This document shows positions 8,486 to 16,338 of a DNA stretch of 23,869 nucleotides, in pieces; within the stretch, counting starts at the first letter, position 1; each line of letters starts with the position of its first letter. The stretch spans positions 1 through 23,869 of the forward strand of contig CAJUMV010000055.1 in assembly GCA_910587715.1 (NCBI GenBank), in the 5' to 3' direction. The notes beneath the pieces are model-generated. The model was not told the origin of the DNA. It was given only the letters and a program-made list of their open reading frames with translations, and searched no databases. A program made the translations under genes and the position numbers. The DNA is from an uncultured Lachnospiraceae bacterium. GTDB lineage: Bacteria > Bacillota > Clostridia > Lachnospirales > Lachnospiraceae.

Positions 8486-9226
8486 TTAGCTGTCCCGGCT
8501 CATCTCCTTTTTCAGCCGCCGCATGATTTTTTTCTCCAGTCTGGAAATATAGGACTGCGAAATACCGAGCAGTTCCGCTACCTCCTTCTGGGTCAGCTCC
8601 TTTCCTTCCGCGTTCCCGATGCCGAAGCGCAGGCGGATGATCGTCTGCTCCCGCTCAGACAATTTCGCAATCGCCCGAATCAGAAGCTTTCTCTCCACCT
8701 CATCCTCCAGATTTTTGTAAATCACGTCCTCATCCGTCCCGAGAATATCCGAGAGCAGAAGCTCATTGCCATCCCAGTCCACATTCAGCGGCTCGTCAAT
8801 GGAAACCTCCATCCGATGCTTGTTATTTCTTCTTAAGTACATCAGAATTTCATTCTCGATACAGCGTGAAGCGTAGGTCGCCAGCTTAATGTTCTTTCCC
8901 GGATTAAAGGTGTTGATGGACTTGATCAGCCCGATGGTTCCGATGGAGATCAAATCCTCCACACCCACGCCCGTGTTGTCAAACTTTTTCGCAATGTACA
9001 CCACCAATCTTAAGTTATGCTCTATCAGAATCGACTTTGCCTCGTCCTCATATTCCGTTCCCAGATCGCCGATGATCTCATTCTCCCTTTCACTCTCGAG
9101 AGGGGGCGGGAGCACCTCTGCCCCTCCTATGTAATGAATGTCTCCCTGTCTGGTCATCAGGAATTTCTGATCCCTGTGCACCATCTTAAACTGAATCTTA
9201 CCGGGAATTGCCACTTTCAAAACCAT
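8486..9226 (-). CDS. sigE: RNA polymerase sporulation sigma factor SigE (pro-sigma-E)
   Basis: A 246-residue sigma-70 family protein closely matching sporulation sigma-E. It has the propeptide boundary YIGG at 32-35 followed by LPPPL, region 2 with NLRLVVYIAKKF and LISIGTIGLIKSINTF, the hallmark LATYASRCIENEILMYLRRN (116-135), EPLNVDWDGNELLLSDILGT, and a region 4 helix-turn-helix GISQSYISRLEKKI. The first 28-30 residues are the pro-sequence that, in the family, SpoIIGA removes at the division septum to activate the factor in the mother cell. ATG 9226 is preceded by GGAGGA overlapping the TAG stop of spoIIGA, so the two are translationally coupled. In Bacillus and many Clostridia sigG follows directly; here an unrelated signalling gene does. 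Confidence 0.97.
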   Translation of the reverse strand: MVLKVAIPGKIQFKMVHRDQKFLMTRQGDIHYIGGAEVLPPPLESERENEIIGDLGTEYEDEAKSILIEHNLRLVVYIAKKFDNTGVGVEDLISIGTIGLIKSINTFNPGKNIKLATYASRCIENEILMYLRRNNKHRMEVSIDEPLNVDWDGNELLLSDILGTDEDVIYKNLEDEVERKLLIRAIAKLSEREQTIIRLRFGIGNAEGKELTQKEVAELLGISQSYISRLEKKIMRRLKKEMSRDS

Positions 9227-9237
9227 CTTTTTTCCTC

Positions 9238-10050
9238 CTAGTTTTCTAATAACCCGGGGTGTAATATCATCTGGTATTCACTGTCCTTTGATATACCCGT
9301 ATCACAAACCGCTACGATGACATGTTCTCTTTTGAGCAACCCGCCCGCTTCCTCGATGAACAGCTCCGGCAGCTCATAGGCGGAAAGAATCCCGTTCTGT
9401 TTCCCTACACTCCTGTACGGAACCGCATGAAACTTTTCCTGCGCCAGACAGGACGCCATACAGCGGGCGATTTTCCCACTGATTACGCTCACAGGTGCGC
9501 CGCTTATCGGATCTGTCAGATGATTTCCCGTATCTACCAGAGCGCTTATGCGAATTTCCTGCCTAAGCGCCGGCACATAGACACGCACCGTCCGCAGATT
9601 ATCCTCCCGCCGTCTAAACAGCCTTCGCAAAACGGCACGCATCAGCAGATAGGTCAGCACGCCCGCCGACAGGGTTAAGAAAAGACCTCCTCCCCCCTTC
9701 ATAACGACTCTTAAGCGATTGAGAATCCCTATCATACCGCCGCCTAAAAAAAAGCCGGCGGCAGCCATCAGGATAGACGCTCTGAAAAGACTGCGCACAC
9801 CGTGTATCTGATAGGTGAGACACATCATACACATACTGACAGGCAGCGAGCTGAATAAAAGCCTGGCTCCCACCGTGAATACCGGCAGCATCAGACATAC
9901 GCAGCTCATCCCGGCTCCCACTGCCGCTCCCAGCCAAAGCCTGCGGCGCGTGGCAGTACGCCGCATAATTTGTCCGGCAAGGGACAGCAGATACAAATCC
10001 GTCGTCATCTGCAGGATGAAAACACTGTCAATATATAATTTGTAATACAC
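9238..10050 (-). CDS. spoIIGA: Sporulation sigma-E processing peptidase SpoIIGA
   Basis: A 270-residue membrane aspartic protease that cleaves pro-sigma-E at the asymmetric septum. The N-terminal half has about five hydrophobic segments (roughly 8-25, 38-55, 60-80, 88-110 and 120-140). The C-terminal half is the protease domain with DTGN at 173-176 (ALVDTGNHLTDP) providing the catalytic Asp, followed by the family patterns RSVGKQNGIL (213-222) and MILHPGLL near the end. The start is GTG 10050, set by GGAGG six bases upstream; an overlapping ATG at 10052 is out of frame. The gene lies 12 bp before sigE and downstream of the ftsZ terminator, so it has its own promoter. Length and layout fit the family. 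Confidence 0.95.
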   Translation of the reverse strand: MYYKLYIDSVFILQMTTDLYLLSLAGQIMRRTATRRRLWLGAAVGAGMSCVCLMLPVFTVGARLLFSSLPVSMCMMCLTYQIHGVRSLFRASILMAAAGFFLGGGMIGILNRLRVVMKGGGGLFLTLSAGVLTYLLMRAVLRRLFRRREDNLRTVRVYVPALRQEIRISALVDTGNHLTDPISGAPVSVISGKIARCMASCLAQEKFHAVPYRSVGKQNGILSAYELPELFIEEAGGLLKREHVIVAVCDTGISKDSEYQMILHPGLLEN

Positions 10051-10074
10051 ATTCCACCTCCGTATTTCCTTTTC

Positions 10075-10109
10075 ATTATAGGAAATACCGGGCGCATATT
10101 CTGTCGCAA
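10075..10109 (-). promoter_or_regulatory. Candidate Spo0A-dependent spoIIG-type promoter
   Basis: A perfect -10 (TATAAT, 10075-10080) lies 24 bp before the spoIIGA start. No -35 sits at 17 bp. Instead TGCGAC/TTGCGA is found 22-23 bp upstream, overlapping TGTCGCA (10102-10108, plus orientation), one base from the core Spo0A box TGTCGAA. The Bacillus spoIIG promoter is known to have an unusually long spacer and Spo0A boxes over its -35, so this layout fits. Confidence 0.45.
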
Positions 10110-10162
10110 TCGCAGAGCATTTCCCCTATTTTTCCAGACAGATAACAACAAATAGAAACAAA

Positions 10163-10189
10163 ATACCACAGGATATTCTCCTGTGGTAT
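10163..10189 (-). terminator. Intrinsic terminator after ftsZ
   Basis: A perfect 11-bp stem (ATACCACAGGA with TCCTGTGGTAT) and 5-base loop, followed on the minus strand by TTTGTTTCTATTTG. It lies 28 bp after the ftsZ stop and separates the dcw cluster from spoIIGA-sigE. Confidence 0.85.
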
Positions 10190-10217
10190 GTAAGGTTGTC
10201 CTCTGCCTTTATTCGTT

Positions 10218-11432
10218 CTATTTTCGTAAGAAGCTCGGGATGTCTAACGATTTCTCCTCCACGGAGCTCTTGATATCGTTGGTCTTCTGAATCCCGATGG
10301 GCTTAAGACCTGCCTGTGCCTTAGCCTGTCCGCCCTGTCCCGCAACCGGCGGCTTCAAGCCCATATTTGCCGCCGCAAATGCGCTTAAACCTGTGCCAGA
10401 ACCTACCGCGCTCTTTCCCTGCAGGGAAGTGGGGGTTATGTATCCGCTCTTAAAGCCGAGTCCTGCACCCTGTCTTGCCGCCTTCTCCTCAATACCCGTC
10501 GCGATAATGGTAACGTTACAGGTGTCTGTCATGCTGGAATCATACATCGCGCCGAAGATGATATTCACCTCGTCGCCCGTGAGGTTCCTCACATAATCGG
10601 AAGCATCGGAAGCATCCGCGAGAGAAATATCTCCGGATACGTTGATGATCACATGAGTCGCCCCGGTAATCGTCGTCTCAAGCAGCGGGCTTTCCACCGC
10701 CATCTTTGCAGCTTCCGCCGCTTTGTCATCGCCCTTTCCGGTGCCGATGCCGATATGGGCAATGCCCTTGTCCTTCATAACGGTCTGCACATCCGCGAAA
10801 TCCAGATTGATGATGGCAGGCATGTTGATCAAATCCGTAATGCCCTGCACCGCCTGCTGCAGCACTTCATCCGCCTTTTTCAGTGCCTCCGGCATAGTGG
10901 TACGCCTATCCACAATCTCCAGAAGCTTGTCATTCGGAATCACAATCAGCGTATCTACATTATCTTTAATCTTCTCAATCCCGGCAAGCGCATTGGTCAT
11001 ACGAGCCTTCGCTTCAAAACGGAAAGGCTTCGTCACCACGCCGACGGTCAGGATTCCCATATCCTTCGCAAGTTTCGCCACCACGGGAGCCGCGCCCGTT
11101 CCGGTGCCGCCGCCCATGCCGCAGGTGACAAACACCATGTCCGCTCCCTTTAAAGCCTGCGCGACCTCCTCGGAGCTTTCCTCCGCCGCCTTCTCGCCGA
11201 TTTCCGGCTTCGCGCCTGCGCCAAGCCCCTTGGTCAGCTTTTCTCCAATCTGTAACAGTCTGGTCGCCCTGCAAAGCTGCAAAGCCTGTTTATCCGTATT
11301 AATCCCGATAAACTCCACACCATCTATCTCTTCATCTATCATTCTATTAACAGCGTTATTGCCCGCGCCGCCGACACCGACAACGATAATCTTCGCAGCG
11401 GACTCCGCTTCATTCGACTTAATCTCCAGCAA
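10218..11432 (-). CDS. ftsZ: Cell division protein FtsZ
   Basis: A 404-residue tubulin-like GTPase that forms the cytokinetic ring. GGAGNNA (21-27), the tubulin signature GGGTGTG (107-113) and the T7 loop NLDFADV (209-215), which supplies catalytic Asp residues to the neighbouring subunit, are all present. A Gly/Ala-rich linker (about 330-390) leads to the C-terminal peptide DIPSFLRK (397-404), which in the family binds FtsA, SepF and other partners. I place the start at TTG 11432: AAGGAGG (11440-11446) is 7 bases upstream, and a longer in-frame ATG at 11471 would put that site inside the gene. No ftsA is nearby; SepF elsewhere may be the membrane tether (inference). It has its own promoter and a terminator follows. 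Confidence 0.97.
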   Translation of the reverse strand: MLEIKSNEAESAAKIIVVGVGGAGNNAVNRMIDEEIDGVEFIGINTDKQALQLCRATRLLQIGEKLTKGLGAGAKPEIGEKAAEESSEEVAQALKGADMVFVTCGMGGGTGTGAAPVVAKLAKDMGILTVGVVTKPFRFEAKARMTNALAGIEKIKDNVDTLIVIPNDKLLEIVDRRTTMPEALKKADEVLQQAVQGITDLINMPAIINLDFADVQTVMKDKGIAHIGIGTGKGDDKAAEAAKMAVESPLLETTITGATHVIINVSGDISLADASDASDYVRNLTGDEVNIIFGAMYDSSMTDTCNVTIIATGIEEKAARQGAGLGFKSGYITPTSLQGKSAVGSGTGLSAFAAANMGLKPPVAGQGGQAKAQAGLKPIGIQKTNDIKSSVEEKSLDIPSFLRK

Positions 11433-11439
11433 GGTGATT

Positions 11440-11446
11440 CCTCCTT
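11440..11446 (-). promoter_or_regulatory. Ribosome binding site that fixes the ftsZ TTG start
   Basis: AAGGAGG on the minus strand with 7 bases to TTG 11432. No comparable site precedes the in-frame ATG codons at 11471 or 11465. Confidence 0.8.
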
Positions 11447-11482
11447 CTACTTCCACATACTCCATGCACAATCATATACTTT

Positions 11483-11511
11483 ATCATATAATTATTTTCC
11501 GAACTTCGCAA
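11483..11511 (-). promoter_or_regulatory. ftsZ promoter
   Basis: TTGCGA (11506-11511) and TATGAT (11483-11488) with an exact 17-bp spacer, about 50 bp before the ftsZ start. A second TATGAT lies at 11471-11476. The 134-bp gap after ftsQ is otherwise AT-rich with no terminator. Confidence 0.65.
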
Positions 11512-11566
11512 CCCATTTTTTTGTTTTTGTCTCGTTTGCGTCAATTTTTCCATACTACTTCTCACG

Positions 11567-12430
11567 CTAATCTTGTTCAAAGCTGTATGTTTTCGTGTCT
11601 TCACTGTATTCCCGCATATCTAAAGTACCACTTTTTCCCAACAAATCCGGCAGAATATACTGCAGCTTCATAATCTTTTCATCGATATCCTTATTTTCCC
11701 CCAGTGCAATCTTCGCTTCCCCAAAATACAGCGTCACCTCATAGGCGCTGTTAAAATAAATTTTGTCCGCCGTAAGGGAATACTTGGAAAGCTGCTGGGT
11801 GATATTCAAAATCTCGTCGAACAGCTCCGGCTTGTCCACCGGCAGAGGCTCATGCAGGATTACATGGTCAAAGGAAAGCCCTGTCACCTGCGGAATCCCG
11901 GCGGTTTCTTCCTGAGAAGTCTCCACCACAATACCGTCCTTGTCAAAATACACATAACGCCCCAGATATCTGACATAGCCCGCCAGCGCTTTCTCGTACA
12001 CCGTAATCCGGATCGTATCCTTCGCCTCGATATCCACATCCATCATCTCGATAAAGGGAATACCCTCAATTCCCTTATCACGGTATTTCAGGGAGAGAAG
12101 CAGGGAATTATCCCCGAATCTTCCCCCCATAACCATCTCCATAATCTCTTCATTCGTATAGTGAATGCTGCCGTCCACATGAACCGTCGTCACTTTATAA
12201 TTATTGATAATGTAGAGAAACCCGCCGGTCAAAAGAAAGAGAAGGGAGAAAAGAACCGCCAGCACGATCCCCACCCGTCTCGCTTTGCCGAAACGAAGCT
12301 TCTCCGGCTTTTCCGCGCGCTTCCGAATCCTCCGTTTCTTCTTTTTCGGCTCCTCCACATCCCCATTCTTAATCAGCCGCAGATTCGGATTCGTCTTTTT
12401 TTTCTTCTTAACGGTTTTCTCATTACTCAT
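11567..12430 (-). CDS. ftsQ: Cell division protein FtsQ/DivIB
   Basis: A 287-residue bitopic membrane protein. The cytoplasmic N-terminus (1-50) is strongly basic with runs of Lys and Arg; one membrane helix covers about 52-76 (VGIVLAVLFSLLFLLTGGF); a POTRA domain follows (about 78-148, starting KVTTVHVDGSIHYTNEEI), then the beta domain with YLGRYVYFDKDGIVVE. This architecture is that of FtsQ/DivIB, which bridges FtsL and other divisome proteins outside the membrane and regulates septal wall synthesis. ATG 12430 has GAGGA 7 bases upstream. The gene lies 32 bp after murA, so the two are probably cotranscribed, and it precedes ftsZ as in many Firmicutes. Overall sequence conservation in the family is low; the call rests on architecture and position. 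Confidence 0.88.
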   Translation of the reverse strand: MSNEKTVKKKKKTNPNLRLIKNGDVEEPKKKKRRIRKRAEKPEKLRFGKARRVGIVLAVLFSLLFLLTGGFLYIINNYKVTTVHVDGSIHYTNEEIMEMVMGGRFGDNSLLLSLKYRDKGIEGIPFIEMMDVDIEAKDTIRITVYEKALAGYVRYLGRYVYFDKDGIVVETSQEETAGIPQVTGLSFDHVILHEPLPVDKPELFDEILNITQQLSKYSLTADKIYFNSAYEVTLYFGEAKIALGENKDIDEKIMKLQYILPDLLGKSGTLDMREYSEDTKTYSFEQD

Positions 12431-12462
12431 CCACAGTCCTCATCTCTCGGAGAATGCTGCTT

Positions 12463-13713
12463 TTAGGCTAATTCTATCTCCGCGCCCAGCTCCCGCAGGC
12501 TTCGCGTAATATCCTCATAACCCCTGTCAATAAAATGGCGGTTTGTCACAATCCCCGTGCCCTCCGCCGCCAGCGCAGCCACAACAAGCGCCGCACCGCC
12601 CCGAAGCTCCTGTGCTTCCACAATGGTGTTGTGAAGCGGTCTGTCTCCGCGGATGCTCGCGCGGTTTCCTTCCACCCGGATGTCCGCTCCCATCTTCACA
12701 AGCTCGGGCACGACCCGGAACCGATTCTCGAAAACCGTCTCCTCAATCTGTCCGCCCTGTCCCGAAAAAGCCATAGTCGCCATGAAAAGGGACTGTAAAT
12801 CCGTAGGGAAGCCCGGATAAACCTCCGTCACCAGCGCTTTCCCAAGTCCTCTGCAGGCGCGCCCCTCCACGAGCAGTCCATCGGTCGTCCGCGTCAGACG
12901 CGTACCCATTTTCTCCGCACAGACAAGCACGCTCTCCATCTGGCTGCAGGGCGCATCCTCCAGAAAGACACGACCGCCCGCGCACATACACGCCGTCAGA
13001 TAAGTGCCCGCCACAATCCGGTCAGCCGGTACAAGGAATCGCACGGGATGGAGTTTTTTCACGCCCTCAATCACCAGCCGGTCTGTCCCCACGCCGCTTA
13101 TCTTACCGCCCGCGCTTATCAGGAATTCACATAAAGCCTGTATCTCCGGCTCTCTTGCCGCCGGATGAATGATTGTCTCGCCCTCCGAAAGAACCGCCGC
13201 CAGAATCAGATTTTCCGTCACGCCCACGCTGACAAAGGGCAGCTCATGTACCGCGCCGTGAAGCCGCACCGCCCTGGCGCAGAACTCCTCCGGTCCCTCC
13301 GCAATCTCCACGCCCATGCGCCGCAGCGCCTGTAAATGCTGGTCTATCGGTCTTTTCCCAATCACGCAGCCGCCCGGATATTCCATGCTGACCTCGCCCA
13401 TCCGTGCCAGCAGCGCCCCGAGCAGCATGATCGAGGAGCGCATCACGCCCACGGAATCCGCAGGCATATCACACTCGGCAATCCCTTTCGTATCGATGTA
13501 GAGCACATCCGCCTTTCTGTTTACCACACAGCCCAGACTTTGCAGCAGCCGCAGCATATGGTATACATCCGAAATATCCGGACAGTTTGCTATCTCGCAG
13601 GTGCCGTCTATCAAAAGTGTCGCCGCCAGAATCGGCAGCGAAGCATTTTTCGAGCCTTGTACCTTCGTCTGTCCCGAAAGACAGTTTCCACCATAGATAC
13701 GAACAGCGTCCAT
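12463..13713 (-). CDS. murA: UDP-N-acetylglucosamine 1-carboxyvinyltransferase MurA
   Basis: A 416-residue cytoplasmic enzyme that transfers enolpyruvate from PEP to UDP-GlcNAc, the first committed step of peptidoglycan synthesis. SKNASLP (21-27) holds the conserved Lys-Asn pair; the mobile loop reads GGCVIGKRPIDQHL, with Cys116 at the position of the catalytic Cys that fosfomycin alkylates; FPTDLQ in the TEVYPGFPTDLQSLFMAT segment is the conserved C-terminal domain motif. Length is normal. ATG 13713 has GGGAG 7 bases upstream. In Bacillus this part of the cluster holds murG and murB instead, and many Clostridia have a second murA elsewhere, so this may be one of two. A Spo0A box lies just upstream. 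Confidence 0.96.
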   Translation of the reverse strand: MDAVRIYGGNCLSGQTKVQGSKNASLPILAATLLIDGTCEIANCPDISDVYHMLRLLQSLGCVVNRKADVLYIDTKGIAECDMPADSVGVMRSSIMLLGALLARMGEVSMEYPGGCVIGKRPIDQHLQALRRMGVEIAEGPEEFCARAVRLHGAVHELPFVSVGVTENLILAAVLSEGETIIHPAAREPEIQALCEFLISAGGKISGVGTDRLVIEGVKKLHPVRFLVPADRIVAGTYLTACMCAGGRVFLEDAPCSQMESVLVCAEKMGTRLTRTTDGLLVEGRACRGLGKALVTEVYPGFPTDLQSLFMATMAFSGQGGQIEETVFENRFRVVPELVKMGADIRVEGNRASIRGDRPLHNTIVEAQELRGGAALVVAALAAEGTGIVTNRHFIDRGYEDITRSLRELGAEIELA

Positions 13714-13742
13714 AAATTTACTCCCGTTTCTATTTATGACCT

Positions 13743-13771
13743 ATTCTATCTATATGGATTTTCGACAAAAA
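13743..13771 (-). promoter_or_regulatory. Perfect Spo0A box and promoter candidate upstream of murA
   Basis: The minus strand reads TTTGTCGAAAA at 13759-13769, an exact match to the extended Spo0A box. TAGAAT at 13743-13748 is a reasonable -10, and the box overlaps the position where its -35 would be (TTTTTG, 13766-13771). This resembles sigma-A promoters that Spo0A activates by binding over a poor -35. The region lies in the 70-bp gap between ftsW and murA. Confidence 0.55.
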
Positions 13772-13783
13772 ATTATCTTGTCC

Positions 13784-14950
13784 TTACAAATCTTTTAGCC
13801 TGATTCCTTTCGCCACACTTAACGTTATCCCTATTTCAATCAGAAGGAACATGACAGAAGATCCTCCGTAACTGATAAAAGGCAGGGAAATGCCGGTATT
13901 GGGAATCGTATTTGTGACCACGGCGATATTTAAAATAACCTGAACGGCGATATGCCCCATCACGCCCACCACCAGAAGCGCACCGTAAAGGTCAGGCGCA
14001 TTGTTGGCGATGATCATCAGCCGCCAGATCAGCATCAGGAACATGATAATAACGGCAATCCCGCCAAAAAGCCCGAGCTCCTCACAGATAATGGAAAAAA
14101 TCATATCATTCTGCGCTTCCGGCAGAAATCCTCTCTTCTGCATACTCTGTCCGAGCCCCTTGCCGAGCACGCCGCCGCTGCCGATGGCATAGAGCGCCTG
14201 CAGCGTCTGGAACCCGGTATCGCTGGAGTAAGCCTCCGGGTCCAGCCATGCTAATATCCGGACACCTCTGAAATCCAGGTCATCCACATGAGCCTGCGCC
14301 GTCTGCACCACATAAAAGACCATTGCCGCCGCCACAGCCAATGCGATTACGCCCAGCAGAAAAAACCGCTTATAGTCCGGACATGACACGAACAGCATCA
14401 ACGCCGCAATCGCCATAATGATAATCGCCGAGCTCAGGTTGGTGGTGATCACATAAATCAATCCTGCCACAATTCCGGCAAGCCCCAGCACGATCGCAAA
14501 TCCCTTGTTGCTCTGTATGCCTTTCCCCAGCTTACAGATAAAGCTCGCCAGAAACAAAATCATTCCCAGCTTCGCCACTTCCGCCACCTGCAGGGAAATA
14601 CCCGCTATGTAAAGCCATCTGGTCGCGCCGCCGGAGGTATGACCGAAGGGAATGATCAGAAAAATCAGCACGATAGAACCAAGGTACGCCAAAAGCGCAA
14701 ACCTTTCCCAGAAATGATAAGGAATATTCGCCACCACCATCATCGCCACCAGTCCCAGGATGGAAGCAAAAAGCTGTTGCCGCAAATAACTTGTGGAATC
14801 TCCCAGCTCCAGATTTGCTTCATAGGAGCTTGAGGAAAACACCATGACCATACCGAAGCCCACGAGAAAAAGCACGATAAACAGCAGGCTGTAATCCATA
14901 AAGCTCTCGCCTTTTTGTTGTCCCCTGCGGGAAACGTTTCTCTGTGCCAC
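13784..14950 (-). CDS. ftsW: SEDS-family septal peptidoglycan polymerase FtsW/SpoVE
   Basis: A 388-residue polytopic membrane protein with about ten hydrophobic helices. SEDS signatures are present: GGATRWLYIAGISLQVAEVAKL (105-127) after the second loop, LDPEAY followed by GFQTLQALYAIGSGGVLGKG (246-265), the extracellular loop PEAQNDMIFSIICEELG with Asp282 as the likely catalytic residue, and LPFISYGGSS near the end. SEDS proteins polymerise lipid II glycan strands together with a class B PBP. By position it matches Bacillus spoVE; FtsW or SpoVE roles cannot be separated here. GTG 14950 is 3 bp after the murD stop, with GGAGGAG inside the end of murD; an alternative start is ATG 14899. Confidence 0.95.
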   Translation of the reverse strand: MAQRNVSRRGQQKGESFMDYSLLFIVLFLVGFGMVMVFSSSSYEANLELGDSTSYLRQQLFASILGLVAMMVVANIPYHFWERFALLAYLGSIVLIFLIIPFGHTSGGATRWLYIAGISLQVAEVAKLGMILFLASFICKLGKGIQSNKGFAIVLGLAGIVAGLIYVITTNLSSAIIIMAIAALMLFVSCPDYKRFFLLGVIALAVAAAMVFYVVQTAQAHVDDLDFRGVRILAWLDPEAYSSDTGFQTLQALYAIGSGGVLGKGLGQSMQKRGFLPEAQNDMIFSIICEELGLFGGIAVIIMFLMLIWRLMIIANNAPDLYGALLVVGVMGHIAVQVILNIAVVTNTIPNTGISLPFISYGGSSVMFLLIEIGITLSVAKGIRLKDL

Positions 14951-14953
14951 CTT

Positions 14954-16318
14954 TTAGCTCTCCTCCATCTGATTGACCATGTCCTTAAACATCTGTCCCC
15001 TGACCTCGTAGTTCGGGAACATCCCCCAGCTCGCACAGGCGGGAGACAGTAAAACCGCATCCCCGGGCTCCGCTTTCGCTGCGCACACCGCAAAAGCCTC
15101 CTCAAAGGTGTCCGCCAGCACGATATCGGAAAACCCGTGCGCTCTCGCACATGCCGCTATCTTTTCCCGCGTCTGTCCGATCAACACGAGACATTTCACC
15201 TTGCCGTCGAACGCCTCAATCCACTCGTCATACTCGCTCTGCTTATCATAGCCGCCGCCAATTAGCACCGTGGGGCGCTCCATCGCCCGGATGCCCTGAA
15301 TCGCAGCGTCGGGATTCGTCCCCTTGGAATCATTATAATAATCCACGCCGCGCTTCGCCGCCACAAACTCAATCCTGTGCTCCACCGGCGCGAACGTTCT
15401 GATGACCGACAGAATTTCTTCCATCGGCACGCCGCAGGCGGTGGCAACCGCCATGGCAGCCATCACATTCTCCACGTTGCAGATGCCTACCAGCCTCATA
15501 TCATGGATATTCATAAGCGCTTCGCTCACACCGTTCTCTGCGCGGAAGATTTCCTCCCCTTCCAGATAAAAGCCGTCCTCTAACTTTCTCTGTGAGGAAA
15601 ACCATACCACCCACGCCGGACAGCGCTCCCCAAAGGCTCTCGTATAGCTGTTTTCATAGTTCAGTACACAAGTATCTTCCTTCGTCTGGTTCCTGCATAC
15701 CGCTTCCTTCGCCGCCGCGTAATTCTCCATGGTGTGATGACGGTTCAGATGGTCCGGTGTGATGTTTAAGATTGCAGAAACCTTCGGTCTGAACCTCTCT
15801 ATCGTCTCCAACTGGAAGCTGCTGATTTCCGCCACCGTCACGGTCTCCTCCGTGGCATCCAGGGCAGTCAGCGTGTAGGGATTCCCGATATTTCCCACCA
15901 CGTCCACATCCTTACAGTGCGCCGCCATAATCGCTCCCACAAGCGAGGTGGTCGTCGTCTTGCCATTCGTCCCCGTGATGGCGATGACCGTGCCCTTCCC
16001 CAGCTCATAGGCGAGTTCAATCTCCCCCCATATCTTCACGCCCCGATTCCGGAAATCTTCCACAAAAGCCGTGTCCGTCGGTACGCCCGGGCTTAAAACG
16101 ACCAACTCCACCGCCGCTTTCTGTTCTTCCGGCAGCGTGCCGATGACAATCTCTACATCGACGCCGGACGGCAGCTTCTTTTTCACCTCTTCTGCCTTCA
16201 GCTTCTCGTTTTCATCAAACAATATGGGTTCCGCTCCCGCATGATGTAAAGCCTGCACGGCACCGATGCCGCTTAAGCCCGAGCCGACCACAAGCACTTT
16301 CTTTCCCTGCAAGTTCAT
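14954..16318 (-). CDS. murD: UDP-N-acetylmuramoyl-L-alanine:D-glutamate ligase MurD
   Basis: A 454-residue cytoplasmic ATP-dependent ligase that adds D-Glu to UDP-MurNAc-L-Ala. The N-terminal domain begins with a nucleotide-binding-like GSGLSGIGA (12-20); the ATP-binding loop is ITGTNGKTTTTS (114-125); EISSFQLE (164-171) and NITPDHLNRH (185-194) are the Mur-ligase central-domain motifs; DSKGTNPDAA in the C-terminal domain is typical of MurD. I place the start at ATG 16318, six bases after GAGGGAG. A longer frame to 16423 would overlap mraY and adds residues that do not look like MurD. It follows mraY by 20 bp and is followed at once by ftsW. Confidence 0.96.
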   Translation of the reverse strand: MNLQGKKVLVVGSGLSGIGAVQALHHAGAEPILFDENEKLKAEEVKKKLPSGVDVEIVIGTLPEEQKAAVELVVLSPGVPTDTAFVEDFRNRGVKIWGEIELAYELGKGTVIAITGTNGKTTTTSLVGAIMAAHCKDVDVVGNIGNPYTLTALDATEETVTVAEISSFQLETIERFRPKVSAILNITPDHLNRHHTMENYAAAKEAVCRNQTKEDTCVLNYENSYTRAFGERCPAWVVWFSSQRKLEDGFYLEGEEIFRAENGVSEALMNIHDMRLVGICNVENVMAAMAVATACGVPMEEILSVIRTFAPVEHRIEFVAAKRGVDYYNDSKGTNPDAAIQGIRAMERPTVLIGGGYDKQSEYDEWIEAFDGKVKCLVLIGQTREKIAACARAHGFSDIVLADTFEEAFAVCAAKAEPGDAVLLSPACASWGMFPNYEVRGQMFKDMVNQMEES

Positions 16319-16338
16319 ATCATTCTCCCTCATTCCAA

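Noticed and set aside
10723..11673. Long open frame on the plus strand (316 residues)
   Set aside because: Antisense to ftsZ and the end of ftsQ; composition is typical of a shadow frame and no ribosome binding site is present.
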